A model generated the notes under the pieces. That model searched no databases and had not been told where the DNA came from. It was given only the letters and a program-made list of their open reading frames with translations. From positions 1 to 58,269 of the forward strand of contig CAILUI010000233.1 of NCBI GenBank assembly GCA_903837355.1: a stretch of 58,269 nucleotides of DNA, written 5' to 3'. This DNA comes from an uncultured Victivallales bacterium (GTDB taxonomy: Bacteria > Verrucomicrobiota > Lentisphaeria > Oligosphaerales > JAFGRS01). The number at the start of each line of letters is the position of its first letter. The first letter of the stretch is position 1. This document shows, piece after piece, positions 27,684 to 41,724 of this stretch. The position numbers were made by a program, and so were the translations under genes.

Positions 27684-27801
27684 TGGAGGGCGAATCCTGC
27701 TGTCCAGCAGGACCTGCGTGCAGGCGGTGAGCCGTCCCCCGTCTCCGGCCTCCGGCCGGTGGCTCAGCGGCGCGGGCGCGCCTGGGGAGCTTCGCCCTCC
27801 A
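27684..27801. repeat. Multi-stem palindromic structure (candidate structured RNA or dispersed element)
   Basis: An outer 11-bp perfect stem (TGGAGGGCGAA at 27684-27694, its complement at 27791-27801) encloses four inner inverted repeats: 27695-27702/27705-27712; 27713-27717/27720-27724; 27728-27733/27761-27766, itself enclosing 27745-27750/27754-27759; and 27769-27774/27777-27782. The first three abut without spacers. It lies upstream of the cysH promoter and 138 bp before the + strand glycoside hydrolase ATG. It could be a leader RNA of that gene, an independent RNA, or a copy of a genome-wide intergenic palindrome. Apart from the cysH promoter region (27531-27616), I see nothing else in 27531-27938. 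Confidence 0.65.
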
Positions 27802-27938
27802 GTGGGGGACCGCGCAGACTTCACTGCGGCCTTACACGGAAAGCGCACAGCGCCAGGCTCAGCGATTGCATCGGCGCTCGCCACGCGGTATCCTCTGGCG
27901 GTGGAGTAGGGAACCGAGAAAGCGAGGGTCGACGTCCC

Positions 27939-30455
27939 ATGAAGACCCGCATCAGCGTGAGCGCAGTGGTCACCGCCGTTCTCTGGCTGGGGCTGTACCC
28001 GAGTCTTGGCACCGCGCAGGCGCAGGCACTACCCGTGGACCTGGCCCCGCTCCTCTCCGAGCCCGCCGGCCAGGCCGCCCCTCGCGATCCGGGCTGCCAG
28101 CGCGACGCCGACGCCATCACCCTCGCCAATGCGACGCTGCGCTGCCGCTTCACCACCGCCGACCGGCGGCTCTCGCTGCGTTCGCTGTACAACGAGTTCA
28201 CGGCCACGGAGATGTTGCTGCAGCCCGGGCTGCCAGCGCTCTTTGCCGTCGACGCCATGGGGAAGCGCTACGCGGGCAGTCGCGACTTCGACCTGCAGTC
28301 CGTCACCCCCCTCGACACCGGCTTCACGGCGCGCCTCCACAACGCCGACCTCGGCCTGCGGGTCCTCCTGCAGGCGACCATCGACCGCGAAGGTCTGCGC
28401 CTCGCGGCCACCTTCGCGAACGTGGGCACCCAGGCCCTCGACTTCCGGGTGGCTTTCCCTTGCCTCAGCGGCTTGCGGCTCTCGGACCAGACCCAGGACG
28501 ACTACTACTACTTCCCCTGGGGCGGCGGCGTCTTCAGCAACCGACCGACCGTCATGCGCCTGGGCTATGGCGACAGCCAGGCCCTCTGGCAGGTCATGGA
28601 TGTCTTCAGTCCGGCGCGGGGTGGCGGCGTCTACCTCAGAGTGGACGACGCCGACGGCTTCAACAAGACGATGTCGCTGCGCAAGGTCACGCCTGGACAG
28701 CCCGAGCAGGTCGCCGACCAGTACATGCGCAACACCACCCGACCGGAGTACCTCTGGTCGAGCTCCTCCCTCGCGTCCGCGGAAGGCACGGGCCTCGCCG
28801 TCGAGTACCTGCGCCGCACCCGCCAACCCGGCCAGAGCTACACGCCACCGCCGGCCGTACTTGCCGCCCACGCCGGGAACTGGAAGGCGGCCATGAGCGC
28901 CTACTCGGCCTGGGCCCATCGGGTCTGGCGCTGGCGGCCCTACCCGTCGCGGCTCAAGCCGGTCGCCAACCTCGGGATCGGCGGCTGGCCCGATGCGCCA
29001 TTGTTCGCGAACGGGAAGTATCGCGACGACTTTCTGAAACCCAGGATGGACGCGGTTGAACTGTGCTGCTGGTGGGAATGGTCGAAGCTTGGCCCCGGCG
29101 GGGTGCCGTTCGCTCAACTCTCCCCGGCAACCGCCAAGGAGATCGCGCCCTACCTGGTCGCCGACCCCGTCAGCGGCGAGACGCTCTACATGGGCACGAG
29201 CACCGACTATGCCAGCTACAACGACCGCTTCGGCGGCCTCGCCGCCTTCCGCCAGGCCATCGCCGCTAACCGCCGCCACGACACGCTCATCACCCTCTAC
29301 ACCGACCCCTTCCGCCTGGATGCCTTCAACAACGAGACCGGCCGCCGCTTCGGCAGGAAGTGGAACTTCGTCGACGTCAGCGGCAAACTGACGCTGAACG
29401 GCGGGGCGTCGAACCCCTGCTACTATCTGCCGGAAGCCCAGGACTGGCTGGTCGCCACCATCCGGCGCGTGCTGACCGAGACCGGCGCCGACGGCATCCG
29501 GCTCGACGAGGTCGGCTACCCCTACGGCGCCTGCTTCGCTCCCGACCACGCGCACGTCCCCTACCAGGAACCGGGCCTCAATGAATGGAACAAGGCGGTG
29601 GCGGATACCGTGCGGCGAGTGCGGGCCGGCATGGACGACGTCAACCCGGCCGCGGTCCTGATGGTCGAGCACCCGGGCTACGACTACCTGCTCGCCACGG
29701 TCGATGGCAGCATCTCCTACGACCTCAGCCTGATGGACACCTGGGGCAACCCCACCCCCGAATCCGTGCGCGTACTCGAGGTCAACCTCCAGCGCTTCTA
29801 CTTCCCCGAGTGTAAGGTCTTCGAACTCTGCCTCTATGGACGCGACCCCGAACAGAAACGGCGCTTCTGGAATGGCGTCGGCTCCTTCAACCTCCTCCTG
29901 CCGACCCCCTACCACAACCTCTACCGGGACAACGCGGACGTCTACGCCAGCCGCGACTGCGAGGCCCTGGTCCCGACCCTCGCGCCCCGCGTCTACGCCA
30001 ATCGCTTCACGGCCGGCCCGAAAACCTTCTTCCACTTCTACAACGCCACCGGCAAGGACTTCAGCGGGCCGGTCCTGGCCGCCGTCACGCCCGCCGACAG
30101 CCACTGGTTCGACATGCTCGGCGGCAAGGAACTCGCCGCGGTCGGAACGCCGCCCACCGTGGCGCTCTCGCTGAAGCCCGACGACGTGGCCTGCGTGGCC
30201 CTGCTGCCGGCCCTGCTCAGCGTCACCCGCGAAGGCGACCTCCTCCGCGTCACGGCCAAGCTCACGCCCGCCGCCCAGCGACTCGCCGTCTGCGGCCTGG
30301 ACGGCGGCCCCCTGCTGGTCCAGGACCTCGTCGACGGCGAGAACCGGATCGACCTCCGCCAGGTCCCCACCCTGGCCGCGCCCCCGCCCGCCGTACTCAA
30401 ACTCCTTGACGCCAGCGGCCTGCTTCTCGACCTCGCGGCGATCGGCGGCAACTGA
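27939..30455 (+). CDS. Secreted TIM-barrel glycoside hydrolase-like protein
   Basis: 838 residues with a signal peptide (MKTRISVSAVVTAVLWLGLY, then TAQAQA). A beta-sandwich (about 60-300) is followed by a (beta/alpha)8-like domain (about 320-660) and a small C-terminal beta domain. The barrel has acidic strand ends typical of retaining clan-D/GH31/GH36-like enzymes (RMDAVELCCWWEW, TLITLYTDPFRLD, ADGIRLDEVGY, VLMVEHPGY). It resembles uncharacterised DUF6259-type glycoside hydrolases; substrate unknown. The ATG at 27939 is chosen over an in-frame start at 27759, as GAGGG lies 10 nt upstream and the signal peptide begins there. A multi-stem palindrome lies in its upstream region. Confidence 0.75.
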   Translation: MKTRISVSAVVTAVLWLGLYPSLGTAQAQALPVDLAPLLSEPAGQAAPRDPGCQRDADAITLANATLRCRFTTADRRLSLRSLYNEFTATEMLLQPGLPALFAVDAMGKRYAGSRDFDLQSVTPLDTGFTARLHNADLGLRVLLQATIDREGLRLAATFANVGTQALDFRVAFPCLSGLRLSDQTQDDYYYFPWGGGVFSNRPTVMRLGYGDSQALWQVMDVFSPARGGGVYLRVDDADGFNKTMSLRKVTPGQPEQVADQYMRNTTRPEYLWSSSSLASAEGTGLAVEYLRRTRQPGQSYTPPPAVLAAHAGNWKAAMSAYSAWAHRVWRWRPYPSRLKPVANLGIGGWPDAPLFANGKYRDDFLKPRMDAVELCCWWEWSKLGPGGVPFAQLSPATAKEIAPYLVADPVSGETLYMGTSTDYASYNDRFGGLAAFRQAIAANRRHDTLITLYTDPFRLDAFNNETGRRFGRKWNFVDVSGKLTLNGGASNPCYYLPEAQDWLVATIRRVLTETGADGIRLDEVGYPYGACFAPDHAHVPYQEPGLNEWNKAVADTVRRVRAGMDDVNPAAVLMVEHPGYDYLLATVDGSISYDLSLMDTWGNPTPESVRVLEVNLQRFYFPECKVFELCLYGRDPEQKRRFWNGVGSFNLLLPTPYHNLYRDNADVYASRDCEALVPTLAPRVYANRFTAGPKTFFHFYNATGKDFSGPVLAAVTPADSHWFDMLGGKELAAVGTPPTVALSLKPDDVACVALLPALLSVTREGDLLRVTAKLTPAAQRLAVCGLDGGPLLVQDLVDGENRIDLRQVPTLAAPPPAVLKLLDASGLLLDLAAIGGN

Positions 30456-30656
30456 GCACCCGGCTGCGCCACCCCTGCCACCACTGCGCCAAGATGGCAC
30501 ACTCGTGCCGGCCTAGCCGAACCGTTCGGATGCGCGAAGAACTGCGTAAGTATTTGAACTAAGCGGCCTTCAACCTGTCCTACCGATGATGGCAAGGAGC
30601 CTGCTATGGAGCTGGCGAGCCAACCATCCATAGCATCTTACGGAAAGGGCCTTGTC

Positions 30657-33257
<2,601 letters not shown>

Positions 33258-33281
33258 CGCCGCAGGTCCGATTCGTCCCGC

Positions 33282-34340
33282 TCAGCGCGTGCCTTCCCGA
33301 CGGCGGATCTCCCGCGCTGCGTCGACCATCGCCAGGTAGCCGGCAGGCGGCACGTAGGCCGGAATCGAGTTCCCCGAACCCAGCGCAAAGCCGCGCGCCG
33401 ACCGCCGGAAGCGCGTGCCTTCCTCGATGACAAAGGCACGCAGGTCGTCCTCCGGCATCCGGCAGAGGCGGTCGGTGTCAATGCCGCCGAACAGCGCAAT
33501 GCGATCCCCGTAGCGCCGGATCCACTCGTCGAACGGCGCGATCTCGTCCTCGTTGGAGTGCTTGCCGTTGATCCCGGCCGCAATCCAGTCGTCCATGACC
33601 TCGAAAATGCTGCCGCACGAGTGCTGCAGATAGGGCTTGCCGGCCGCGTGAATCGCGGCGATGATGCGTCGGTAGTGCGGGATCACGTGTTGCTTGACCG
33701 TGGCCGGGGCCAGCAGGGTGCCCGTCTTGTAGCCCAGGTCGTCGCCGATGCGACAGACGGCGAAGTCGTCGGCGTAGTGCTTCAAGAAATCCGTCCACAG
33801 GGTCAGCAACAGGTCGGCAAGGCGGCGGTATAGATCGGCGAACAACTCTGGATCGTCCGCCAGCATATAACACAGATACTGGAACCCCACCAGGTCCTCG
33901 CTGATCTCGAAAAGGCCATTGCCGACGCCGCCAACCCCCTTCATCCCCGCCGGCAGAGCGGCGTGGAACAGGTCGAACTGCGGGTAGGCGCGCTCCCGAA
34001 ACAGCGCCGGCAACTCGGCCCAGGGGTACTTCTCGAAGTCAGCCCGCGTCTGGATCACCCCCGGCCGCTCACCCACCAGCGCGCCGCCGCCGGGAAGAAT
34101 GCCGCAGACACAGACCTCGAACGAGACGACGTCATACTCCATCTGCCGGAAGAAGTCGCAGTAGTGGTCGAAGAAACGCCGACGGTCCGCCGCGTCGCCA
34201 CCCGCCAGGTCCGCAAAGGGCCGACCCAGGATGTTCTCCATCGAGGGCACGTTGATCGCATGCTCATACAAGGGCAGACGGGCCGGACGGCGGTTCGCCA
34301 TCACCTCGAGAACATGACGGTAGTCAGGCTGAAACTGCAT
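33282..34340 (-). CDS. Uroporphyrinogen decarboxylase (URO-D)-like protein
   Basis: 352 residues with the URO-D fold: RRPARLPLYEHAIN near the start, GNGLFEISEDLVGFQ in the middle, and YLQHSCGSIFEVMDDWIAAG with the His-x-Cys pair used for zinc in MtaA/CmuA-type corrinoid methyltransferases. True HemE differs at the N-terminal substrate arginines. It is more likely a methyltransferase or demethylase of unknown substrate, a family often expanded in Lentisphaerota and Armatimonadota. The ATG at 34340 is chosen over the open frame from 34454: GGAGAG lies upstream and the family N-terminus begins there. It is convergent with clpB. Confidence 0.85.
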   Translation of the reverse strand: MQFQPDYRHVLEVMANRRPARLPLYEHAINVPSMENILGRPFADLAGGDAADRRRFFDHYCDFFRQMEYDVVSFEVCVCGILPGGGALVGERPGVIQTRADFEKYPWAELPALFRERAYPQFDLFHAALPAGMKGVGGVGNGLFEISEDLVGFQYLCYMLADDPELFADLYRRLADLLLTLWTDFLKHYADDFAVCRIGDDLGYKTGTLLAPATVKQHVIPHYRRIIAAIHAAGKPYLQHSCGSIFEVMDDWIAAGINGKHSNEDEIAPFDEWIRRYGDRIALFGGIDTDRLCRMPEDDLRAFVIEEGTRFRRSARGFALGSGNSIPAYVPPAGYLAMVDAAREIRRREGTR

Positions 34341-34425
34341 CGCGGTCTCTCCGTTTGGTGCCAGTGCAGACGTCGGCAACCATAGCCCGAACCACGCCGC
34401 CGCGCAACGTCGCCCCAGGACCGTG

Positions 34426-34600
34426 CAGGGCTGTTCCGTTTTCCCAACGACCATCGGTGTTGGTCACCGGCACGGTGAAAGCGTGAGAGCGTGATTGCGT
34501 GAGGGTTAGGGCGCGTGTGCCGGCCGTCCGCCACGAATCCACGCTTTCACGTTCTCACGCGCTCACCCGTAGCGGGAACCGCGATCTTGGAACAGCCCTG
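34426..34600. mobile_element. 175-bp MITE-like element with terminal repeats and target duplication
   Basis: Perfect 12-bp terminal inverted repeats (CAGGGCTGTTCC at 34426-34437, its complement at 34589-34600) are flanked by a perfect 9-bp direct repeat AGGACCGTG (34417-34425 and 34601-34609), the expected target-site duplication. Inside lie two facing arms of 8-bp repeats of the form [C/G]GTGANNG (34474-34505 and, complementary, 34536-34567), so the centre can fold into an imperfect 28-bp hairpin. There is no transposase; it would need a partner enzyme in trans. A 9-bp duplication suits DDE transposases such as IS4- or ISAs1-type. Confidence 0.82.
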
Positions 34601-34609
34601 AGGACCGTG

Positions 34610-34866
34610 GGCACATGGCCAAGTTCTCAAGAGGACGAAACCGAGGAGGCTTGCGCCGGCACAATTTCGTGGCAAGTGCCGCCAAGGTGCTCGGCCCCAG
34701 CACCACGCCTCCGCCAGAGGCTGGACGGCGGCGGCCCTCCGGTACGATAATGTGCCGGCCGGGGGCAGCGCTGCACCCCGGCCCAGCCCCGCCCCGGCCC
34801 TGCCCGGACGAATGCAGTCGAGCCTAGAAGACGCCGCTTACAGCCATGCCGCCCCCATCACTCGCT
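34610..34866. other. Non-coding stretch between the MITE-like element and the pyrG leader
   Basis: GC-rich sequence without a supported gene. A 70-codon open frame at 34615-34827 has a Pro/Arg-rich composition and no recognisable motif, so I do not call it. Nothing else was seen. Confidence 0.5.
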
Positions 34867-34963
34867 GCACTTGGCATGGAAACGGCTAGTAACCCAAGTG
34901 CGTCGGGGTGCTTGTCGGCTTATGTTCTGAACGTGGTTCGGGCCGCCCCGGGACGGGGCGGCC
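34867..34963 (+). promoter_or_regulatory. pyrG leader with two perfect hairpins
   Basis: GCACTTGG (34867-34874) pairs with CCAAGTGC (34894-34901) around a 19-nt loop. Downstream, GGCCGCCCCG (34941-34950) pairs perfectly with 34954-34963 around GGA. No T-tract follows the second stem, so it is not a standard terminator. The two stems sit about 100-200 nt before the pyrG ATG and may control its transcription or translation. Confidence 0.4.
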
Positions 34964-35064
34964 GCCGGGTGGTATTGCCCGCAGTTGGGTGAGTAGCGTT
35001 GACCGGCCTCCTGCCGCCTTGCCGGTGGCGAACGGCGGCCGGTTGGTTGGTGGGGGAGGTCGTG

Positions 35065-36708
35065 ATGAAGAAGCAGGAACGCGAGCACGTAACCAAGCAC
35101 CTCTTCATTACCGGAGGGGTTGTCAGCTCCCTCGGCAAGGGGATCACCGCGGCCTCGGTGGCCCTGCTGTTACGGCAGCGCGGCTACCGGGTGTGCATCC
35201 AGAAACTGGACCCCTACGTCAACGTCGATCCAGGCACCATGTCGCCCTACGAGCACGGGGAGGTCTTCGTAACCGATGACGGGGCCGAGACCGACCTCGA
35301 CCTCGGTCACTACGAGCGCTTCGCGGATGTCTGCTGCACGCGCAACAGCAACTACACGACCGGCCGCATCTACCAAACGGTGATCGAGCGCGAACGTCGT
35401 GGCGACTACCTGGGCAAGACGGTCCAGGTCATCCCCCATATCACCGACGAGATCAAGACCGCCATCCGCAGTCTGGACGGACCCGAGGTCGACATCGCCA
35501 TCACCGAGATCGGCGGCACCGTCGGCGATATCGAGTCCCTGCCCTTCCTGGAGGCCATCCGCCAGTATCGGCAGGAGATCGGAACTCACAACGGTCTCTT
35601 CATCCATCTCACCCTCGTCCCCTTCATCAAGGCCGCCCAGGAGATGAAGACCAAGCCGTCGCAGCAGTCGGTGGGTATCCTGCGCGAGATCGGCATCATC
35701 CCGGACATCCTGGTCTGTCGCTGCGAACGCCCCATGGAGGAGGAACACCTGCGCAAGTTGGCCCTCTTCTGCAATGTCCGTCGAGAACTGGTGATCCAGG
35801 AGGTCGATGTCGCCCACACCATCTACGAGGTCCCCCTGGAACTGGCGCGCCAGGAATTGGACACCTACATCCTCGAGATGCTCGACCTGCACGTCCGCGA
35901 CCTGCGCCTGGACGAGTGGTGCGCGTTCGTCGAGCGCACCATCGCCCCCAAGACGCGCACCTGCGAGATCGCGGTCGTCGGCAAATACATCAGCCTCAAG
36001 GATGCCTACAAGAGCATCTACGAAGCCCTGGCGCATGGCGCAGCCGCGAATGACGTACAGATGACCATCCGCCAGGTCGAGGCGACCGAGATCGAGGCCA
36101 AGGGCGCCGCGGCGCTGCTTCAGGGAGTTCACGGCGTCCTGGTTCCCGGCGGCTTCGGCGATCGCGGCATCGAAGGGAAGATCCAGGCGATCTCCTACGC
36201 CCGTGAGCAGGGCATCCCCTTCCTCGGCATCTGCCTGGGCATGCAGTGCGCCGTGATCGAGTTCGCCCGTGGCGTCGCCGGAATCGCCGACGCCAACAGC
36301 CAGGAGTTTGCCCCCACGACGCCCTCCCAGGTGATCCACCTCATGGAGGAGCAGAAGAAGGTCCGGGCGCTCGGCGGCACCATGCGACTGGGCGCCTGGC
36401 CGTGCGACCTGCACGACGGCACGCAGGCGGCCGCGGCCTATGCCGCCCTGCACATCAGCGAGCGGCACCGGCACCGCTACGAGTTCAACAACGACTACCG
36501 CGCCCGCTTCGAAGCCGCCGGCATGGTCATCGCCGGGACCTCGCCAGACGGGCAGTTGGTCGAGGTGATCGAGCTCAAGAAGCACCCCTGGTTCGTGGCC
36601 TGTCAGTTCCACCCCGAATTCAAGTCCCGCCCCCTGAAGGCGCACCCGTTGTTCAAGGGATTTGTGCACGCCGCGGCCGCACGGGCGGATTCCCCAAGCA
36701 AGGCGTAA
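35065..36708 (+). CDS. pyrG: CTP synthase
   Basis: 547 residues, as usual for CTP synthase, which aminates UTP to CTP with glutamine and ATP. The synthase domain starts KHLFITGGVVSSLGKGITAA and includes KLDPYVNVDPGTMSPYEHGE. The glutamine amidotransferase class I domain begins near residue 305, with the nucleophile in FLGICLGMQCAV and the His-Glu pair in FHPEFKSRP. The ATG at 35065 follows GGGGGAGG by 5 nt; the in-frame frame from 34999 adds 22 residues outside the family. It is first in a block of five amidotransferase genes. Confidence 0.97.
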   Translation: MKKQEREHVTKHLFITGGVVSSLGKGITAASVALLLRQRGYRVCIQKLDPYVNVDPGTMSPYEHGEVFVTDDGAETDLDLGHYERFADVCCTRNSNYTTGRIYQTVIERERRGDYLGKTVQVIPHITDEIKTAIRSLDGPEVDIAITEIGGTVGDIESLPFLEAIRQYRQEIGTHNGLFIHLTLVPFIKAAQEMKTKPSQQSVGILREIGIIPDILVCRCERPMEEEHLRKLALFCNVRRELVIQEVDVAHTIYEVPLELARQELDTYILEMLDLHVRDLRLDEWCAFVERTIAPKTRTCEIAVVGKYISLKDAYKSIYEALAHGAAANDVQMTIRQVEATEIEAKGAAALLQGVHGVLVPGGFGDRGIEGKIQAISYAREQGIPFLGICLGMQCAVIEFARGVAGIADANSQEFAPTTPSQVIHLMEEQKKVRALGGTMRLGAWPCDLHDGTQAAAAYAALHISERHRHRYEFNNDYRARFEAAGMVIAGTSPDGQLVEVIELKKHPWFVACQFHPEFKSRPLKAHPLFKGFVHAAAARADSPSKA

Positions 36709-36739
36709 GCGGGCCAGTGCGGCCCGCGGGATACAGAGC

Positions 36740-38161
36740 ATGAGCCACACCGAGAAGCCCAAAGAGTACTGCGGACTGTGCGGGGTCAGCGGCGGCGAGC
36801 GCGTCCTGGAGCGCATCCAGAAAGGGCTGCACACGCTGCAGCACCGCGGCCAGGAAGCGGCCGGCGTCATGGTCAGCACGGGCCCTTCCTGCCTGCTGCA
36901 CAAGGCGACCGGCCTGGTCGAACAGGTCTTTGCCACCATCCCCCCGGCCTGGTTCGACGACGGGGTGAACCTGACCCGCGGCATCAGCCACGTGCGTTAC
37001 GGTACCGCCGGCGGCTCGATCGCCGCCAACGCCCAGCCGCTGATGGTGAACATGGCCGGACAGACCGTCGGCATCGCCCACAACGGCACCATCTGCAATG
37101 CGCCCAGCCTGCGCCGGGAACTCCAGAATGACGGGGCGCTGTTCCAAACTACCACCGACACTGAGCTCATCCTGCACCTGATGTCGCGGGCCCTGCAGAA
37201 GCGCTGCCATGGCCACCTCTGGGACGCCCTGGCTGAAGCGCTGAGCCAACTCAAAGGCGCCTTCTCGCTGCTGCTGCTGACCAAGGACACCATGGTCGCC
37301 GTGCGCGACCCCTACGGCTTCCGGCCCCTCGCCATCGCCGACTATGACGACGGCGGCTACATGGTCGCCAGCGAAACCATCGCCTTCGGGGTCACCGGCG
37401 CCACCAGCGTCCGCGAGGTCGAGCCGGGCGAAATGGTGATCTGGAACCACAGTAACCGCCTCGAAAGCCGCCGTTTCGCGGACTCGCCCCGGCGCGCCCA
37501 CTGCATCTTCGAACACGTCTACTTTGCCCGCCCGGGCAGCTACGTCTTCGGCGACAGCGTCTACCAGGTCCGCAAGGAACTCGGCCGTCAACTCGCCCGC
37601 GAGGCCCCGGTCGAGGCGGACGTCATTGTGCCGGTGCCGGACAGCGGCCTCTATGCCGCCCTCGGTTTCGCCGAGCAGTCGGGGATTCCGCTGGACATGG
37701 CCCTCAGCCGAAACCACTATGTCGGCCGCACCTTCATCGACCCGGCCCTGACCTCTTCACGGCTCAAACTGGCCACCAGCAAGCTGCAGCCCATTCCCGA
37801 AGCGGTCATCGGCAAGCGCGTCTGCCTGATCGACGACTCGATCGTCCGTGGTAACACCTGCCGGGCCCGCGTCCACACCCTCCGCGCCGCCGGGGCTCGC
37901 GAGGTGCACCTGCGCGTCAGTTGCCCGCCCCACCGCTTCGGCTGTTACTTCGGCATCGACTTCCCGGAACGCGAAGCCCTGCTGGCCAACAAAGTGCCCC
38001 TGCGCGATCTCTGCCGCTCGCTGCGACTCGATAGCCTGTCGTACCTGTCGCAGACGGGGATGCTGTCGTGCGTGCGTACCCGTAAGCCCGAGGACTTCTG
38101 CTGCGCCTGTTTCGATGGCGAGTACCCCGTGCAGCCCGACGAGCTCGACAAGCGTCCCTGA
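36740..38161 (+). CDS. purF: Amidophosphoribosyltransferase
   Basis: 473 residues; the first committed step of purine synthesis, PRPP plus glutamine to phosphoribosylamine. The start MSHTEKPKEYCGLCGV indicates a 10-residue propeptide cut off to expose Cys11 as the N-terminal nucleophile, as in the Bacillus-type enzyme. Class II amidotransferase motifs (LQHRGQEAAG, HNGTICNA, TDTELI) and the PRPP motif CLIDDSIVRGNT are present. Cysteines in CIFEHVYFARPGS, FGCYFGIDFPE and DFCCACFDG match the oxygen-sensitive [4Fe-4S] ligands of that type. It starts 31 bp after pyrG with a weak ribosome site. Confidence 0.96.
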   Translation: MSHTEKPKEYCGLCGVSGGERVLERIQKGLHTLQHRGQEAAGVMVSTGPSCLLHKATGLVEQVFATIPPAWFDDGVNLTRGISHVRYGTAGGSIAANAQPLMVNMAGQTVGIAHNGTICNAPSLRRELQNDGALFQTTTDTELILHLMSRALQKRCHGHLWDALAEALSQLKGAFSLLLLTKDTMVAVRDPYGFRPLAIADYDDGGYMVASETIAFGVTGATSVREVEPGEMVIWNHSNRLESRRFADSPRRAHCIFEHVYFARPGSYVFGDSVYQVRKELGRQLAREAPVEADVIVPVPDSGLYAALGFAEQSGIPLDMALSRNHYVGRTFIDPALTSSRLKLATSKLQPIPEAVIGKRVCLIDDSIVRGNTCRARVHTLRAAGAREVHLRVSCPPHRFGCYFGIDFPEREALLANKVPLRDLCRSLRLDSLSYLSQTGMLSCVRTRKPEDFCCACFDGEYPVQPDELDKRP

Positions 38162-38188
38162 ACCCGGCAGACGAACGCCAGCCAAAGC

Positions 38189-38254
38189 TTGCGGGAGCGC
38201 CTGAAAAGGCTATAGTGCTGACCCGGCCGCCGGGGCGAATTTCGCCGCGACGGC
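38189..38254 (+). promoter_or_regulatory. Candidate carB promoter with an operator-like dyad
   Basis: TTGCGG (38189-38194) and TATAGT (38211-38216) are spaced by 16 bp. Just past the predicted start is a symmetric dyad centred on 38240: GGCGAA-T-TTCGCC (38234-38246), flanked on both sides at 4-bp distance by GCCG (38226-38229) and CGGC (38251-38254). The position over the initial transcribed bases suits a repressor site or a short leader hairpin. The carB ATG lies 82 bp further. Confidence 0.5.
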
Positions 38255-38336
38255 TAACCATGAACAGACCTGCTGACGCCGGCGCGGACGGGGCCATTCC
38301 CAGCCGGCGGCACAGGCCAAAGCGGACGCGCATTCC

Positions 38337-41618
<3,282 letters not shown>

Positions 41619-41724
41619 AATGCCAGCCATGAGTACGAGCAAACCACGTGCCCAACGCTCGACGCACAGTCGGCCCGTCACCCCGGCGGCCGCCCCCGCG
41701 TCTCCGTCCACGAAGGCAGGCACC

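Noticed and set aside
28029..30500. 823-codon open frame on the - strand
   Set aside because: It mirrors the glycoside hydrolase gene in a GC-rich genome. Its product is a low-complexity Gly/Val/Glu/Arg sequence with no signal peptide or motif, while the + strand frame has both.
30496..30509. GGCAC-ACTC-GTGCC hairpin after the glycoside hydrolase, as a terminator
   Set aside because: Only 5 bp of stem and no T-tract on either strand.
30456..30656. CIRCE or sigma32 promoter in front of clpB
   Set aside because: No TTAGCACTC-N9-GAGTGCTAA repeat was found, and the TTGAAC at 30554-30559 has no properly spaced -10.
33282..34340. URO-D-like gene as hemE
   Set aside because: The N-terminal substrate-binding pattern of HemE is missing and the His-x-Cys motif points to methyltransferase-like members.
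34474..34567. Octamer repeats as a CRISPR-like or origin iteron array
   Set aside because: They lie wholly within the inverted-repeat-bounded element and in two opposing arms, so they are better explained as its core.
34615..34827. 70-codon + strand open frame after the MITE-like element
   Set aside because: No ribosome site, Pro/Arg-rich composition and no family resemblance.
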